This document shows positions 9,327 to 20,939 of a DNA stretch of 64,000 nt, piece after piece. The stretch covers positions 248,001 through 312,000 of the forward strand of contig NZ_SMAJ01000001.1 of the NCBI RefSeq assembly GCF_004346225.1, in the 5' to 3' direction. A program made the translations under genes and the position numbers. Origin of the DNA: Paralcaligenes ureilyticus. GTDB taxonomy: Bacteria > Pseudomonadota > Gammaproteobacteria > Burkholderiales > Burkholderiaceae_B. The stretch's first letter is position 1. Each line of letters starts with the position of its first letter. A model generated the notes under the pieces. The model searched no databases. It saw nothing but the letters and a program-made list of their open reading frames with translations, and had not been told where the DNA came from.

Positions 9327-10313
9327 GTGCTGAATATGCGGAAAACGCTGGTGCAACTGGCATTGGCAACCATGGTCCTCCCTCTTGCCGGAGCAGCGTC
9401 TGCGACGGATAGCTGGCCTGGCGGCAAACCCATACATCTTATCGTGCCCTATGCCAATGGCGGGTCCACCGACCTGGTCGCACGGCAAATCGGCAATGCG
9501 CTCGGCAAGCGTCTGAACCAGACCATTGTGGTCGAAAACAAGGCCGGCGCCAGCGGCATGATCGGCACCTCTTATGTCGCGCGCCAGCCGCCGGACGGTT
9601 ACACATTGATGATAGGCACAGTATCCAGCCACGCGATCGCGCCCAGCGTCACCGCCAATCTGCCCTACGATGTAAGCAAGGACTTCACCCCTATCACCAC
9701 AATAGGCACGATACCCGACCTGATTGTCGTCAACCCCACTGTTCCGGCCAACACATTGGCCGATTTCATCAAGCTTGCCAAATCCCGCCCCGGTAAAATC
9801 AGCTACGCTTCGGCCGGGCCCGGCACCTCCAGCAACCTGGGTGCCGCCTACTTTGCCGCCGAAGCCGGCATCAGCCTGAACGGCATTCCCTATCGCGGAT
9901 CGGGGCCGGCCCTGATCGACGTCCTGGGCGGTCATGTCGACATGATGCTCGACGTGATCATGACCTCACTTGCACCTCTCAAGGCAGGCAAGCTCAAGGC
10001 TCTTGCCGTCACTTCCAAGACCCGCTCGCCGCTGCTGCCCAATGTCCCCACCGTGGCCGAAAGCGGTCTGCCAAACTTCGAAGCCATCATCTGGTTCGCC
10101 ATCCTGGCTCCCGCCCACATGCCTGAGGCCCTGCAAACCAGGATTGCCGATAATCTGGACGCCGTGTTGGCCGCTCCGGACATGAAGCAATTCCTCTTGA
10201 GCCAGGGGATAGAAGCAGTCGGCACTGGGCCAGCCCCTTTGGCGCAAACCATCAAGGCCGACACCGAAAAATGGCGTCGAATCGCGCAGATCGCCAACAT
10301 CAAACCCCAGTAG
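9327..10313 (+). CDS. Bug-family tripartite tricarboxylate transporter receptor (TctC-like)
   Basis: This is a 328-aa periplasmic solute receptor. A Sec signal peptide (about residues 1-26, ending GAASA) is followed by the Bug/TctC fold. Visible family signatures are WPGGKPIHLIVPYANGGSTD, the NKAGASGMIG loop and SYASAGPGTSSNLG. The start is a GTG at 9327, seven bases after an AAGGAG RBS; the in-frame ATG at 9336 is possible. Bug receptors are strongly expanded in Alcaligenaceae, commonly as orphans. No TctA/TctB membrane subunits accompany it here, so it must use a remote transporter or act as a sensor-like binding protein. It is likely co-transcribed with the dehydrogenase genes downstream. 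Confidence 0.9.
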   Translation: MLNMRKTLVQLALATMVLPLAGAASATDSWPGGKPIHLIVPYANGGSTDLVARQIGNALGKRLNQTIVVENKAGASGMIGTSYVARQPPDGYTLMIGTVSSHAIAPSVTANLPYDVSKDFTPITTIGTIPDLIVVNPTVPANTLADFIKLAKSRPGKISYASAGPGTSSNLGAAYFAAEAGISLNGIPYRGSGPALIDVLGGHVDMMLDVIMTSLAPLKAGKLKALAVTSKTRSPLLPNVPTVAESGLPNFEAIIWFAILAPAHMPEALQTRIADNLDAVLAAPDMKQFLLSQGIEAVGTGPAPLAQTIKADTEKWRRIAQIANIKPQ

Positions 10314-10366
10314 GCCTGACGGCCGGCCATTGGCCTGGAAACGATCTTCATGGCCAAAGGACGCCA

Positions 10367-11539
10367 ATGACACAAACCGTACAAGTGCCCGTGCCGGGCA
10401 AGGCCCGGGAACGGCGCCACCAAGGCATCTACGATGCAATCGTAGTTGGCGGCGGACTCGTGGGCGCAGCCATCGCCTACGGTCTGTCGAGCCACCTCGG
10501 TCATATCGCCGTACTCGACGAAGGCGATGTGGCTTATCGCGCCTCACGCGGCAACTTCGGGCTGGTGTGGGTGCAAAGCAAAGGCATGGGCATGCCTGCC
10601 TATGGCCAGTGGACCATGAGTTCGCAACAGCTATGGCGACAATTCGCCGACGATCTGCTGGATTTGACCGGCGTGGATGTCCATCTTGAACAACACGGCG
10701 GCCTGCATGTCCTGCTTACCGAAGAAGAAGTCGAGGCGCGCATCGGATTCTTGACGCGCTTGCATGCACAACCCGGCATGGCGCAATACCCCTGGAAAAT
10801 GCTCGACCACAAGGAAACGGCGGATCTGGTGCCCGGTTTGGGGCCGGAGGTGCTGGGCGCATCCTGGACGCCGGTGGACGGTATCGCCAATCCGCTGAAA
10901 TTGCTGCATGCCTTGCATGTCGCCTTCGACCGCCTCGATATAGACTATCTGCCGCAGCACCCAGCCACGAAAATCGCCCACAAGGATGGGATATTCGAAA
11001 TCGACACGCCCCGTGGCACCGTGCGTGCCCGCAAGCTCGTGCTGGCCTCGGGCCTGAGCAACAAGATGCTGGGCGAAAAAGTCGGGCTCGACGTTCCCGT
11101 GCGGCCTCAGCGCGGACAGATCATCGTCCTGGAACGTACCCGCCGCCTGCTGGAAACACCCATCGGCAGCCTGCGCCAGATGGATGAAGGCACTTGGCTG
11201 ATTGGCGATTCGCAGGAAGAAATGGGTTATGCCGACCAGACGACCGGCCTGCCCGTACTGGCCACGCTGGCCGATCGCGCAGTGCGCACCATTCCGGCGC
11301 TGCGCGAGGTGCGCATCGTACGCAGCTGGGCCGCGCTACGCGTGATGTCGCAGGATGGCTTTCCCATCTATGAAGAGTCCCAGACCCACCCCGGCGCGTT
11401 CGTGGCAACCTGTCACAGCGGCGTGACCCTGGCCGCAGCGCATGCGCTGCGTTATGCACCCATGGTCGCCGCCGGCTGTATCGACGACGACATGATCCCC
11501 TTCTCTACCCGGAGGTTCCATGTTCAAAAGGCTGCATGA
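10367..11539 (+). CDS. FAD-dependent amine/imino-acid dehydrogenase, DadA/HcnC-like subunit
   Basis: The 390-aa protein is a DAO-family flavoprotein. The dinucleotide-binding motif VVGGGLVGAAIAYGLS is near residue 27, and the C-terminal FAD-contact segment GAFVATCHSGVTLAAA is near 345. It resembles the beta subunits of opine oxidase, D-hydroxyproline dehydrogenase and hydrogen cyanide synthase (HcnC). I chose the ATG at 10367 behind AAAGGA, because the longer frame (from 10271) would overlap the Bug gene. The next gene starts inside its 3' end (20-bp overlap), so the three enzyme genes should be translated together. It would oxidise a secondary amine or D-amino acid. Confidence 0.85.
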   Translation: MTQTVQVPVPGKARERRHQGIYDAIVVGGGLVGAAIAYGLSSHLGHIAVLDEGDVAYRASRGNFGLVWVQSKGMGMPAYGQWTMSSQQLWRQFADDLLDLTGVDVHLEQHGGLHVLLTEEEVEARIGFLTRLHAQPGMAQYPWKMLDHKETADLVPGLGPEVLGASWTPVDGIANPLKLLHALHVAFDRLDIDYLPQHPATKIAHKDGIFEIDTPRGTVRARKLVLASGLSNKMLGEKVGLDVPVRPQRGQIIVLERTRRLLETPIGSLRQMDEGTWLIGDSQEEMGYADQTTGLPVLATLADRAVRTIPALREVRIVRSWAALRVMSQDGFPIYEESQTHPGAFVATCHSGVTLAAAHALRYAPMVAAGCIDDDMIPFSTRRFHVQKAA

Positions 11540-11828
11540 AGCGGAGGCCGCCGTCGCGCAGGCACCGGTTTCGCTGACACTGAACGGCAAGGCCGTGGCC
11601 TGTCGCGCCGGCGACAGTGTCGCGGCCGCACTTTTCGCAGCCGGATTCAGTCAATGCCGAGACACCGCGGTCAACAACGTGCCGCGCGGTCCGTATTGCA
11701 TGATGGGCGTATGCTACGACTGCCTGGTCACCATCGACGGTCAGGAGAATCAGCAGGCTTGCATGACAACGGTGCGCGCCGGCATGACGATAGAACGCCA
11801 GCCCGGCGCGCGCAGGGTGCCCGAATGA
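11520..11828 (+). CDS. (2Fe-2S)-binding subunit of the dehydrogenase complex (HcnA-like)
   Basis: The 102-aa product is a ferredoxin-like small subunit (Fer2_4 type). The cysteine pattern YCMMGVCYDC, plus a further cysteine in QQACMT, supplies the [2Fe-2S] ligands. A strong RBS (GGAGGTTCC) sits just before the ATG, inside the end of the previous gene, and the TGA overlaps the next ATG as ATGA. The subunit size matches HcnA and the small subunit of opine or hydroxyproline dehydrogenases. It is likely to pass electrons between the two flavin subunits. Confidence 0.88.
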   Translation: MFKRLHEAEAAVAQAPVSLTLNGKAVACRAGDSVAAALFAAGFSQCRDTAVNNVPRGPYCMMGVCYDCLVTIDGQENQQACMTTVRAGMTIERQPGARRVPE

Positions 11829-13270
11829 CATCGATCCGGAAATGCCAATTGCTGCTGATCGGCGCGGGTCCGGCCGGGATGGCGGCAGCCACGCAAGCCG
11901 CGACTCTGGGTGTGGACACCTTGCTGCTGGACGAACAGACGGCGCCGGGAGGCCAGATCTACCGCGCCATCACCAGCACTCCGATCCAGGATCGCCGCAT
12001 ACTGGGCGCAGACTACTGGCACGGCGCGACGCTGGTCGAGTCCTTCAGGCAATCGGGCGCGCGCTACGAACCGGGAGCCACGGTATGGGCTATCGAAGAC
12101 ATGGCCGCTTCCGCCGAAGCCGAAGGCTACGAGGTCGCCTATTCCGTCGGAGGCGAGGCGTACATGGTCCATGCACGCCACATCCTGCTGGCGACCGGCG
12201 CGCAAGAGCGTCCATTTCCGATCCCCGGCTGGACACTGCCCGGCGTAATCAGCGCGGGAGCGGCCCAGATCCTGCTCAAACAGGCAGGTATCGTGCCCTC
12301 GGACCGCACAGTACTGGCCGGTTGTGGCCCCTTGCTCTACCTGATCGCCTGGCAGTATCTGAATGCCGGCGTCAAGATTGAAGCCATACTGGAAACCGCT
12401 CCACCCGGGCGCATGGCCAAGGCCCTGCCGCATGCCTGGGGCTTCCTGCGCTCGCCTTACTTGGCCAAAGGGCTGAAGCTGCTGCGCACGGTCAAAGCGG
12501 TGGTTCCCATCATCAAGAACGTCACGCGCATCGAAGCGCAGGGCGACCAGGGCACGCTGGCCCGAGTCCATTTTGAAACAGCCGGCGAAAACAGGACACT
12601 GGACGCCAATCAATTGATGCTGCATCAAGGCGTAGTGCCCAATATCAATCTATCGCAGGCCTTGGGCATCGCGCACCGCTGGGACGAAGCGCTGGCGTGC
12701 TGGGAACCCACGGTCGACGAATGGGGAACGACCTCCACCCCTCACATCGGCATGGCCGGGGATGGCGCGGGCATCGCCGGCGCATTGGCGGCGGAACATC
12801 GCGGCCGCATCGCCGCGCTGCAAGCCGCGTTCATGCTCGGCGCCATAGACTCCGGCGCACGCGACCGTCATGCGCAGACACATCGCGCCGCCCTGGCTCG
12901 CGCCGTGCAAGGACGGAAATTCTTCGACACCCTGTACATGGCGCCGGAGGCGTTCCGGCGCCCCGTAGGCGACACCATAGTCTGTCGTTGCGAAGAAGTC
13001 ACCGCGGCCCAACTGCGCGACACCGTAAAGCTCGGAGTGACCGGGCCCAACCAGATGAAGTCTTTTCTGCGTTGCGGCATGGGCCCCTGCCAAGGCCGTT
13101 TCTGCGGCCTGACAGTCAGCGAGATCATTGCCGAGGAACGCGGCCTCTCGCCCGAGGAAGTCGGCTACTACCGGCTGCGCTTTCCCACCAAGCCTCTGAC
13201 ACTGGGCGAACTGGCCTCCTTGCCGCAAACCGAGGCCAGCCGCAAAGCCGTCATCCGATTCAAGAAATAA
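11825..13270 (+). CDS. FAD/NAD(P)-binding oxidoreductase, HcnB/OoxA-like subunit with BFD-type Fe-S domain
   Basis: The 481-aa protein has an N-terminal dinucleotide-binding motif (LLLIGAGPAGMAAA, residues 8-21), a central pyridine-nucleotide-disulfide oxidoreductase fold, and a C-terminal cysteine cluster. The cluster consists of VCRCEEV near 392 and CGMGPCQGRFCG near 425, as in BFD-like [2Fe-2S] domains. This layout is that of the large subunit of opine oxidase, D-hydroxyproline dehydrogenase or HcnB. The start at 11825 overlaps the preceding stop by ATGA; the frame extends upstream only into the small-subunit gene. With its two partners it forms one predicted heteromeric dehydrogenase. HCN production itself is less likely in this catabolic context. 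Confidence 0.87.
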   Translation: MTSIRKCQLLLIGAGPAGMAAATQAATLGVDTLLLDEQTAPGGQIYRAITSTPIQDRRILGADYWHGATLVESFRQSGARYEPGATVWAIEDMAASAEAEGYEVAYSVGGEAYMVHARHILLATGAQERPFPIPGWTLPGVISAGAAQILLKQAGIVPSDRTVLAGCGPLLYLIAWQYLNAGVKIEAILETAPPGRMAKALPHAWGFLRSPYLAKGLKLLRTVKAVVPIIKNVTRIEAQGDQGTLARVHFETAGENRTLDANQLMLHQGVVPNINLSQALGIAHRWDEALACWEPTVDEWGTTSTPHIGMAGDGAGIAGALAAEHRGRIAALQAAFMLGAIDSGARDRHAQTHRAALARAVQGRKFFDTLYMAPEAFRRPVGDTIVCRCEEVTAAQLRDTVKLGVTGPNQMKSFLRCGMGPCQGRFCGLTVSEIIAEERGLSPEEVGYYRLRFPTKPLTLGELASLPQTEASRKAVIRFKK

Positions 13271-13467
13271 CAATCAATATGATCGCCCCCCTCGGCGCTC
13301 GAGTCATCACCGTGCGCGGCGGTCGGGCACGACCGCTCGACGGCCCTGCCCGACCGGATTCCCGTCACCGGCGCTGGAACTGGAACTGGAGCCGGCCGTT
13401 ATGCCATACTGTACGCTCCGCCCAAAAGCCCTAAAATCGCTTTTTCACATTCCCATACGCATCACAC

Positions 13468-15540
13468 ATGTCGCGCACGCTATTTGTTACCACTGCCCTG
13501 CCCTACGCCAACGGCTCATTTCACATCGGTCACATCATGGAATATATCCAGGCCGATATCTGGGTTCGTTCGATGCGCATGGCCGGGCATACTGTGCACT
13601 TCGTCGGAGCCGACGACGCACACGGCGCGCCCATCATGCTCAAGGCCGAAAGCGAGGGCATCAGCCCGCAAGACCTGGTGGCGCGTTATGCCGGGGAACG
13701 CCCGCAGTATCTGAACGGTTTCCATATCCGCTTCGACCACTGGCATTCCACCGATTCGGCTGAAAACGTGGCGCTGTCGCAAGACATTTACCGCCGCTTG
13801 CGTGATGCAGGCCTGATTTTCTCTCGTCCAGTCGAGCAGTTTTACGACCCCGTAAAAGGCATGTTCCTGCCCGACCGGTACATCAAGGGGGAATGCCCCA
13901 ACTGCCACACCAAGGATCAATACGGCGATTCCTGCGAGTCCTGCGGCGCCGTCTATGCGCCCACCGACCTGATCGACCCCTATTCCACGCTGACCAAAGC
14001 CCGCCCGGTGCTCAAATCGTCGGAGCACTTCTTCTTCAAGCTCTCCGATCCGCGCTGCGTCGAATTCCTGCAGGCCTGGACGACAGGCAGCAACGCCAGC
14101 GGCCAAAAGCGGCTGCAGGCCGAAGTGCTGGCCAAAACGCGCGAGTGGCTGGGCAGCGGCGCGCCCGACAGCGAGTCCAACCTGGCCGATTGGGACATCT
14201 CGCGCGACGCCCCCTACTTCGGCATCCCCATCCCCGACGCGCCGGGCAAGTTTTTTTATGTCTGGCTCGACGCCCCCGTGGGCTACCTGGCATCGCTGCA
14301 GGCCTATTGCACCAAACAGGGCCTGGACTTCGAGGCCCTGCTCGACCCGCAAAGCAGTACCGAACAAGTGCATTTCATCGGCAAGGACATCGTGTATTTC
14401 CATGCATTGTTCTGGCCGGCGATGCTTAAATTTGCCGGACGCAAAACGCCCGATGCGTTGAACGTACACGGTTTCATTACCGTGAGCGGCGAAAAAATGT
14501 CCAAGAGCCGCGGCACCGGCATTTCGCCATTGCGCTACCTGGATATCGGCATGGACGCACAATGGCTGCGCTACTACATCGCCGCCAAGCTTAACGCGCA
14601 CGTCGAAGACCTGGACTTCAACCCCGAGGACTTCACCGCCCGCGTCAACAGCGATCTGATCGGCAAGTATGTCAACATCGCGAGCCGCGCCGCCAACTTC
14701 ATCAGCAAACACTTCGACGGCCAGTTGGGCTACCACGGCGACACCCAAGCCTTGCAGGCCGAACTGCGGCAAGTGGCCCAAAGCGTACAGGCCGACTTCG
14801 AGGCGCGCGAATACGGCCGGGCCATACGCACCATCATGGGCCATGCCGACCGGATCAATCAGGCCTTCGATACTGCCCAGCCCTGGGTCATGGCCAAGGG
14901 CATTGCACAGGCCGATGCCGCGCAAAAAGCAGTGCTGCAAGACGTCTGCGCCCGGGCCCTGGCCGGGTTCAAGGCCTTGTCCGTCATGCTGACCCCGGTG
15001 CTGCCCGTGTTGACGGAAACAGTCGCGCTGGAGCTGTTTGGGGCCGCGCAGGCCTTTCGGTGGTCGGACGCCGACCAATTGCCCACCCATATCGCGCCAT
15101 TCAAGCATTTGATGCAGCGGGTCGACCCCAAAATGCTCGACGCCCTGTTCGAGCCGCCCGAAGTCGCCACCCCGCTGCCCGGCGGCAGCGCCATCGCCGA
15201 GATCATCGACATCAAAGACTTCGGAAAAATCGATTTGCGTATCGCCAAAATCATCGACTGCCAGGCGGTCGAGGGCTCCGACAAATTGCTGCGCTTAAGT
15301 CTGGATGTGGGCGAAGGCCGTTACCGGCAGGTGTTTTCGGGCATCAAGTCGGCCTATGCGCCGCAAGACCTGATCGGACGCCTCACCGTAGTGGTGGCCA
15401 ACCTGGCGCCGCGCAAAATGCGTTTCGGCATTTCCGAGGGCATGGTGCTCGCGGCCAGCCATGACGACGAGAAGATCGACGCCGGCCTCTATATACTGGA
15501 ACCCTGGGCCGGCGCTCAACCCGGCATGCGCATCAACTAG
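13468..15540 (+). CDS. metG: methionyl-tRNA synthetase
   Basis: The 690-aa cytoplasmic enzyme charges tRNA-Met. The class I HIGH motif appears as HIGHI at about residues 20-24, and the KMSKS loop at about 343-347. Zinc-binding cysteines occur as [18 protein letters not shown] near 143-160. The C-terminal 110 residues form the dimerising tRNA-binding domain ([16 protein letters not shown]), so this is the long dimeric bacterial form. The ATG at 13468 is followed immediately by the conserved first strand ([14 protein letters not shown]). Confidence 0.97.
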   Translation: MSRTLFVTTALPYANGSFHIGHIMEYIQADIWVRSMRMAGHTVHFVGADDAHGAPIMLKAESEGISPQDLVARYAGERPQYLNGFHIRFDHWHSTDSAENVALSQDIYRRLRDAGLIFSRPVEQFYDPVKGMFLPDRYIKGECPNCHTKDQYGDSCESCGAVYAPTDLIDPYSTLTKARPVLKSSEHFFFKLSDPRCVEFLQAWTTGSNASGQKRLQAEVLAKTREWLGSGAPDSESNLADWDISRDAPYFGIPIPDAPGKFFYVWLDAPVGYLASLQAYCTKQGLDFEALLDPQSSTEQVHFIGKDIVYFHALFWPAMLKFAGRKTPDALNVHGFITVSGEKMSKSRGTGISPLRYLDIGMDAQWLRYYIAAKLNAHVEDLDFNPEDFTARVNSDLIGKYVNIASRAANFISKHFDGQLGYHGDTQALQAELRQVAQSVQADFEAREYGRAIRTIMGHADRINQAFDTAQPWVMAKGIAQADAAQKAVLQDVCARALAGFKALSVMLTPVLPVLTETVALELFGAAQAFRWSDADQLPTHIAPFKHLMQRVDPKMLDALFEPPEVATPLPGGSAIAEIIDIKDFGKIDLRIAKIIDCQAVEGSDKLLRLSLDVGEGRYRQVFSGIKSAYAPQDLIGRLTVVVANLAPRKMRFGISEGMVLAASHDDEKIDAGLYILEPWAGAQPGMRIN

Positions 15541-15579
15541 CCGCGGCCCTCGATACCGCCACGGCCCCAAGAATTTCCC

Positions 15580-16485
15580 ATGGACGCACGCTTCGAAACA
15601 AAACGCCAGACCGCAGGACATCGCAGCACGTTGGTGAGCGTAGCGGTCAATATCGTATTGACCCTCATCCAGATAATTGTAGGCGTCCTGGCTCACTCGC
15701 AGGCCTTGATTGCCGACGCGATCCACTCCCTGTCGGATCTGATATCGGATGCCGTCGTCCTGGTTGCCAACAAGCAGGGCCAGAAAGCACCCGACGCCGA
15801 TCATCCCTACGGTCACCTGCGCTTCGAAACAGCCGCCTCGCTGATCCTGGGCGCATTGCTGCTGACGGTCGGCCTGGGCCTGTTGTGGGCGGCCTTCGTC
15901 AAACTTCAAAATCCCGCCGCCATCCCCAAAGTGCATGCCATTGCCCTGATCGTGGCAATCGTCGCGCTGATGTCCAAGGAACTGTTGTTCCGCTACATGC
16001 TGCAAGTCGCCCAGGGTGTGCGCTCATCCATGCTGATTGCCAATGCCTGGCACGCCCGTTCGGACGCCGCCTCGTCGCTGGTGGTGGCGATCGGCATCAT
16101 TGCCAATCTGGCCGGTTTCCCGATGGCGGATCCCCTGGCCGCGCTTATCGTCGGAATCATGGTGGCGCGCATAGGCTGGAAATTTTTCTTCAGCGCCTTC
16201 AACGACCTGATGGATCGCGCGGTCGACGTGGAAACCGAGAACCGGATTCGCGGCCACCTTGCCTCAACGCCCGGCGTACAGGGCATACACGGGCTTAAAA
16301 CCCGGAAGATGGGAGACATGATCTGGGTCGAGGTCGATCTTGAAATGGATGCTACATTGACCATAGCCCAGGGCCATGCCATTGCCGAAGACGCACGCAA
16401 TCGGGTCATGCAGCACGAAGCCGTGCTCGATGTCACGACCCATTTCGATCCGGTGCAAGTCAATCGCGCCGGCGCGCCGCCGTAA
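15580..16485 (+). CDS. cation diffusion facilitator (FieF/CzcD-type) metal exporter
   Basis: The 301-aa inner-membrane protein has about six hydrophobic segments between residues 15 and 200 and a cytoplasmic C-terminal domain (210-295). The family's metal-site residues are visible in the second helix, IADAIHSLSDLISDAVVL (H and two D), and in the fifth, NAWHARSDAASSLVV (H and D). A DHPYGHLRFET loop follows the second helix. It exports divalent metals such as zinc or iron by proton exchange; the metal cannot be fixed from sequence. It lies 39 bp after metG. Confidence 0.88.
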   Translation: MDARFETKRQTAGHRSTLVSVAVNIVLTLIQIIVGVLAHSQALIADAIHSLSDLISDAVVLVANKQGQKAPDADHPYGHLRFETAASLILGALLLTVGLGLLWAAFVKLQNPAAIPKVHAIALIVAIVALMSKELLFRYMLQVAQGVRSSMLIANAWHARSDAASSLVVAIGIIANLAGFPMADPLAALIVGIMVARIGWKFFFSAFNDLMDRAVDVETENRIRGHLASTPGVQGIHGLKTRKMGDMIWVEVDLEMDATLTIAQGHAIAEDARNRVMQHEAVLDVTTHFDPVQVNRAGAPP

Positions 16486-16539
16486 CGCAAACGGCATTCA
16501 TAGCGGTCGAGAGCTCTTTGTTTTTTCTGGAGATGGAAT

Positions 16540-17418
16540 ATGACGGACACCCGCGAGTACACACCCCCTAAAGTCTGGGTCTGGAACAAGCCCAATGGCG
16601 GCGCCTTCGAGAGCATCAACCGGCCCATCGCCGGTCCCACCCACGACAAGGCGCTGCCGGTCGGGCGCCACCCGCTGCAGCTCTATTCGCTCGCCACGCC
16701 GAACGGCCAGAAGGTCACCATCATGCTGGAAGAGCTGCTTGCCCTGGGCCACGCCGGCGCCGAATACGACGCGTGGCTGATCAGGATCCGCGAGGGCGAC
16801 CAGTTCGGCAGCGGTTTCGTCGAAGTAAACCCGAACTCCAAGATCCCGGCGCTGATGGACCGTTCAGGCCCGAAACCGGTGCGGGTGTTCGAATCCGGCG
16901 CGATCCTCCTCTACCTCGCCGAAAAGTTCGGCGCCTTGCTTCCGGCCACGCAACCGGCCCGTGCCGAATGCCTGTCCTGGCTGTTCTGGCAGATGGGTAG
17001 CGCGCCCTATCTAGGCGGCGGCTTCGGCCATTTTTACGCCTACGCACCGACCAAGATCGAATACGCCATCGATCGCTTTGCCATGGAGGTCAAGCGCCAG
17101 CTCGACGTGCTGGATCGCCGCCTGGCCGAAAGCGAATTTCTGGGTGGAGCCGACTACACCATCGCCGACATCGCGGTGTTTCCCTGGTACGGCCGCCTGG
17201 CCAAAGGCTGGCAGTACGGCGCGGGCGAGTTCCTGTCGGTGCAGGACTACAAGCACGTCGTGCGCTGGGCCGACACGATTCTCGCGCGGCCGGCGGTAGT
17301 TCGCGGGCGCATGGTCAATAACGTATCCGGCGATCCCTCCACGCAGCTGCACGAGCGCCACGACGCGGACGACTTCAATACCAAAACGCAAGACAAGCTT
17401 GCAGAAGAACCATCATGA
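16540..17418 (+). CDS. yghU: glutathione S-transferase of the YghU/Ure2-like class
   Basis: The 292-aa protein has a GST N-terminal thioredoxin-like domain (about residues 45-135, with NSKIPALMD and the ES glutathione-binding dyad in [17 protein letters not shown]). An all-helical C-terminal domain follows (about 150-260, [14 protein letters not shown]). The extra N-terminal arm ([17 protein letters not shown]) is characteristic of the YghU group, which reduces organic hydroperoxides with glutathione. A GGAG ribosome site precedes the ATG. The 3' end lies 13 bp from the tRNA-Gly gene on the other strand. Confidence 0.88.
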   Translation: MTDTREYTPPKVWVWNKPNGGAFESINRPIAGPTHDKALPVGRHPLQLYSLATPNGQKVTIMLEELLALGHAGAEYDAWLIRIREGDQFGSGFVEVNPNSKIPALMDRSGPKPVRVFESGAILLYLAEKFGALLPATQPARAECLSWLFWQMGSAPYLGGGFGHFYAYAPTKIEYAIDRFAMEVKRQLDVLDRRLAESEFLGGADYTIADIAVFPWYGRLAKGWQYGAGEFLSVQDYKHVVRWADTILARPAVVRGRMVNNVSGDPSTQLHERHDADDFNTKTQDKLAEEPS

Positions 17419-17430
17419 AAATCGAGGAAA

Positions 17431-17504
17431 TGGAGCGGGTGAAGGGAATCGAACCCTCGTCTTAAGCTTGGGAAGCTCGCGTTCTACCATTGAACCACAC
17501 CCGC
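17431..17504 (-). tRNA. tRNA-Gly(CCC)
   Basis: Read on the minus strand, the 74-nt sequence starts GCGGGTG and pairs with CACCCGC before TCCA, so the CCA end is encoded. The D arm is GTTC-AATGGTA-GAAC and the T arm carries GGTTCGATT. The anticodon loop TTCCCAA gives anticodon CCC. It closely matches known tRNA-Gly(CCC) genes; the outermost anticodon-stem pair appears to be a C-A mismatch. Confidence 0.95.
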
Positions 17505-17617
17505 CCTGGGCTGAAAATTTACGTGGCCAGCCTTCGGCCAGAAAAATGCAGCGCTCGCATTATAGCGCCTGTATGCAACCCGCACGCAAACCGGCCGCAG
17601 TGACTACAATTGCGCCC

Positions 17618-19311
<1,694 letters not shown>

Positions 19312-19341
19312 ATTGGTGGGCGATAGGTATTTTTAGGAATA

Positions 19342-19412
19342 TGGCACCCACAAGGGGTGCCGCTACATGATTCACCGACACGTTTTTGTAGCGGCACCCC
19401 TTGTGGGTGCCA
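19342..19412. repeat. inverted pair of REP-like palindromic repeats between convergent genes
   Basis: Two copies of a 26-bp sequence with core GCGGCACCCCTTGTGGGTGC lie in opposite orientation at 19342-19367 and 19387-19412, separated by 19 bp. Each copy is itself partly palindromic. They sit between the convergent pip and ffh genes and can fold into a long hairpin, so a transcription-termination or mRNA-stability role is plausible. The same unit recurs at 22642, 22725 (variant) and 25645. Confidence 0.85.
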
Positions 19413-19422
19413 CCACCTCCCC

Positions 19423-20838
19423 CTACCGCATCCCGCCAAAACCACCCTTGCCCAAACCCTTCATGCCGCCCATGGCACGCATCATTTTGGCCATGCCGCC
19501 TTTTTTCATCTGCTTCATCATGCCCTGCATCTGATCGAATTGCGCAAGCAAACGGTTGACTTCCTGCACGGGCACGCCGGCGCCGGCTGCGATGCGGCGC
19601 TTGCGCGTGGCTTTCAACACCTCGGGCTTGCTGCGCTCCGCGGGCGTCATCGAATTCAATATCCCTTCGCTGCGGCGCAACTGCTTTTCGGCCTGGCCGC
19701 CCTGCAACTGTCCAGCGGCCTGCGCAAACTGCGCGGGCAATTTTTCCAGCAAGGACCCCATGTCGCCCATTTTCTTGACTTGCTGCAACTGGTCGCGAAA
19801 ATCGTTCAGGTCGAAACGATTGCCCGACTTGATCTTGGCCGCCAGCTTTTGCGCCTCGGCGATATCGACATTTTTGTGCGCCTGCTCGACCAGCGACACA
19901 ATATCGCCCATGCCCAGCACCCGTTGCGCCATGCGCTCGGGATAAAAAGGCTCCAGGCCGTCGAGCTTTTCCGACACGCCCACGAATTTAAGCGGCTTGC
20001 CGGTTACCTGGCGTACCGACAGGGCCGCGCCGCCCCGCGCATCGCCATCCAGCTTGGTGAGCACCACCCCGGTCAGCGGCAGGGCGTCGGCGAAGGCTTT
20101 GGCCACATTGACCGCATCCTGGCCCTGCATGGCATCGACCACAAACAGGGTTTCCACAGGATTGAGCAAGTCGTATAAGGCGCGAATTTCGCGCATCATG
20201 GCCTCATCAATACCCAAACGCCCGGCGGTATCGACAATGAGTACTTCGTGGTGGTGGAGCTTGGCATATTCGAGCGCCGCTCGCGCGATATCTTCAGGCT
20301 TTTGCGACGGATCGGACGGCAGGAAATCCACTTGGGCCTGCCCAGCCACGGTTTTCAACTGCTCGATAGCCGCCGGGCGATACACGTCGGCGCTGACGAC
20401 CAGCACCTTTTTCTTGCCCGTTTTGCGCCCATTTTGAACATGGCCACCCTCAGCCAGCCATTTGGCAAGCTTGCCTGTAGTAGTGGTTTTACCGGCCCCT
20501 TGCAGGCCCGCCATCAGGATGACCGCGGGGGGCTGCGTGGCAAGCGACAACTCGCTTTCCTGGGCGCTTTGCTCGCCGCCCATCAGCGCCGTCAACTCTT
20601 TATGCACGACACCCACGAGCGCCTGGCCCGGATTCAGGCTGCCCACCACCTCCTGGCCCAGCGCGCGTTCTTTGACGCGGGCCACGAAATCGCGCACCAC
20701 CGGCAGGGACACGTCCGCCTCAAGGAGCGCCATGCGCACTTCGCGCAGCATTTCCTGCGTATTGGCTTCGGTAAGCCGGGCCTGGCCACGCATGGTTTTC
20801 ACCACGCGCGACAAACGTTGAGTCAGATTGTCGAGCAT
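19423..20838 (-). CDS. ffh: signal recognition particle GTPase Ffh
   Basis: The 471-aa protein binds 4.5S RNA and directs inner-membrane proteins to FtsY. It shows the N domain (1-90) and the GTPase P-loop GLQGAGKTTTTGKLA near residue 105. DTAGRLGIDEAM near 190 and TKLDGDARGGAAL near 248 follow. The C-terminal methionine-rich M domain ends in MMKQMKKGGMAKMMRAMGG and a glycine tail. I placed the start at 20838 (MLDNLTQRLSRVVKTMRG), the universal Ffh N-terminus; the frame is open 28 codons upstream without conservation. It is divergent from the ypjD-like gene. Confidence 0.97.
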   Translation of the reverse strand: MLDNLTQRLSRVVKTMRGQARLTEANTQEMLREVRMALLEADVSLPVVRDFVARVKERALGQEVVGSLNPGQALVGVVHKELTALMGGEQSAQESELSLATQPPAVILMAGLQGAGKTTTTGKLAKWLAEGGHVQNGRKTGKKKVLVVSADVYRPAAIEQLKTVAGQAQVDFLPSDPSQKPEDIARAALEYAKLHHHEVLIVDTAGRLGIDEAMMREIRALYDLLNPVETLFVVDAMQGQDAVNVAKAFADALPLTGVVLTKLDGDARGGAALSVRQVTGKPLKFVGVSEKLDGLEPFYPERMAQRVLGMGDIVSLVEQAHKNVDIAEAQKLAAKIKSGNRFDLNDFRDQLQQVKKMGDMGSLLEKLPAQFAQAAGQLQGGQAEKQLRRSEGILNSMTPAERSKPEVLKATRKRRIAAGAGVPVQEVNRLLAQFDQMQGMMKQMKKGGMAKMMRAMGGMKGLGKGGFGGMR

Positions 20839-20939
20839 AACGATGGTTTCGCTTAAACTAGTTGGTCGCTGGGGATAAAGGCTAAAATCACCGGGTCGGG
20901 CATTGTGCCCTGCCCGGTTCAATCAGAATATCAGGGATT

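Noticed and set aside
10271-10366. Longer N-terminus for the FAD subunit
   Set aside because: It would overlap the Bug gene by 43 bp and adds 32 residues without similarity, while a good RBS precedes the ATG at 10367.
11825-13270. Hydrogen cyanide synthase (hcnABC)
   Set aside because: The subunit architecture is shared with opine and hydroxyproline dehydrogenases, and the Bug/hydantoinase context favours catabolism.
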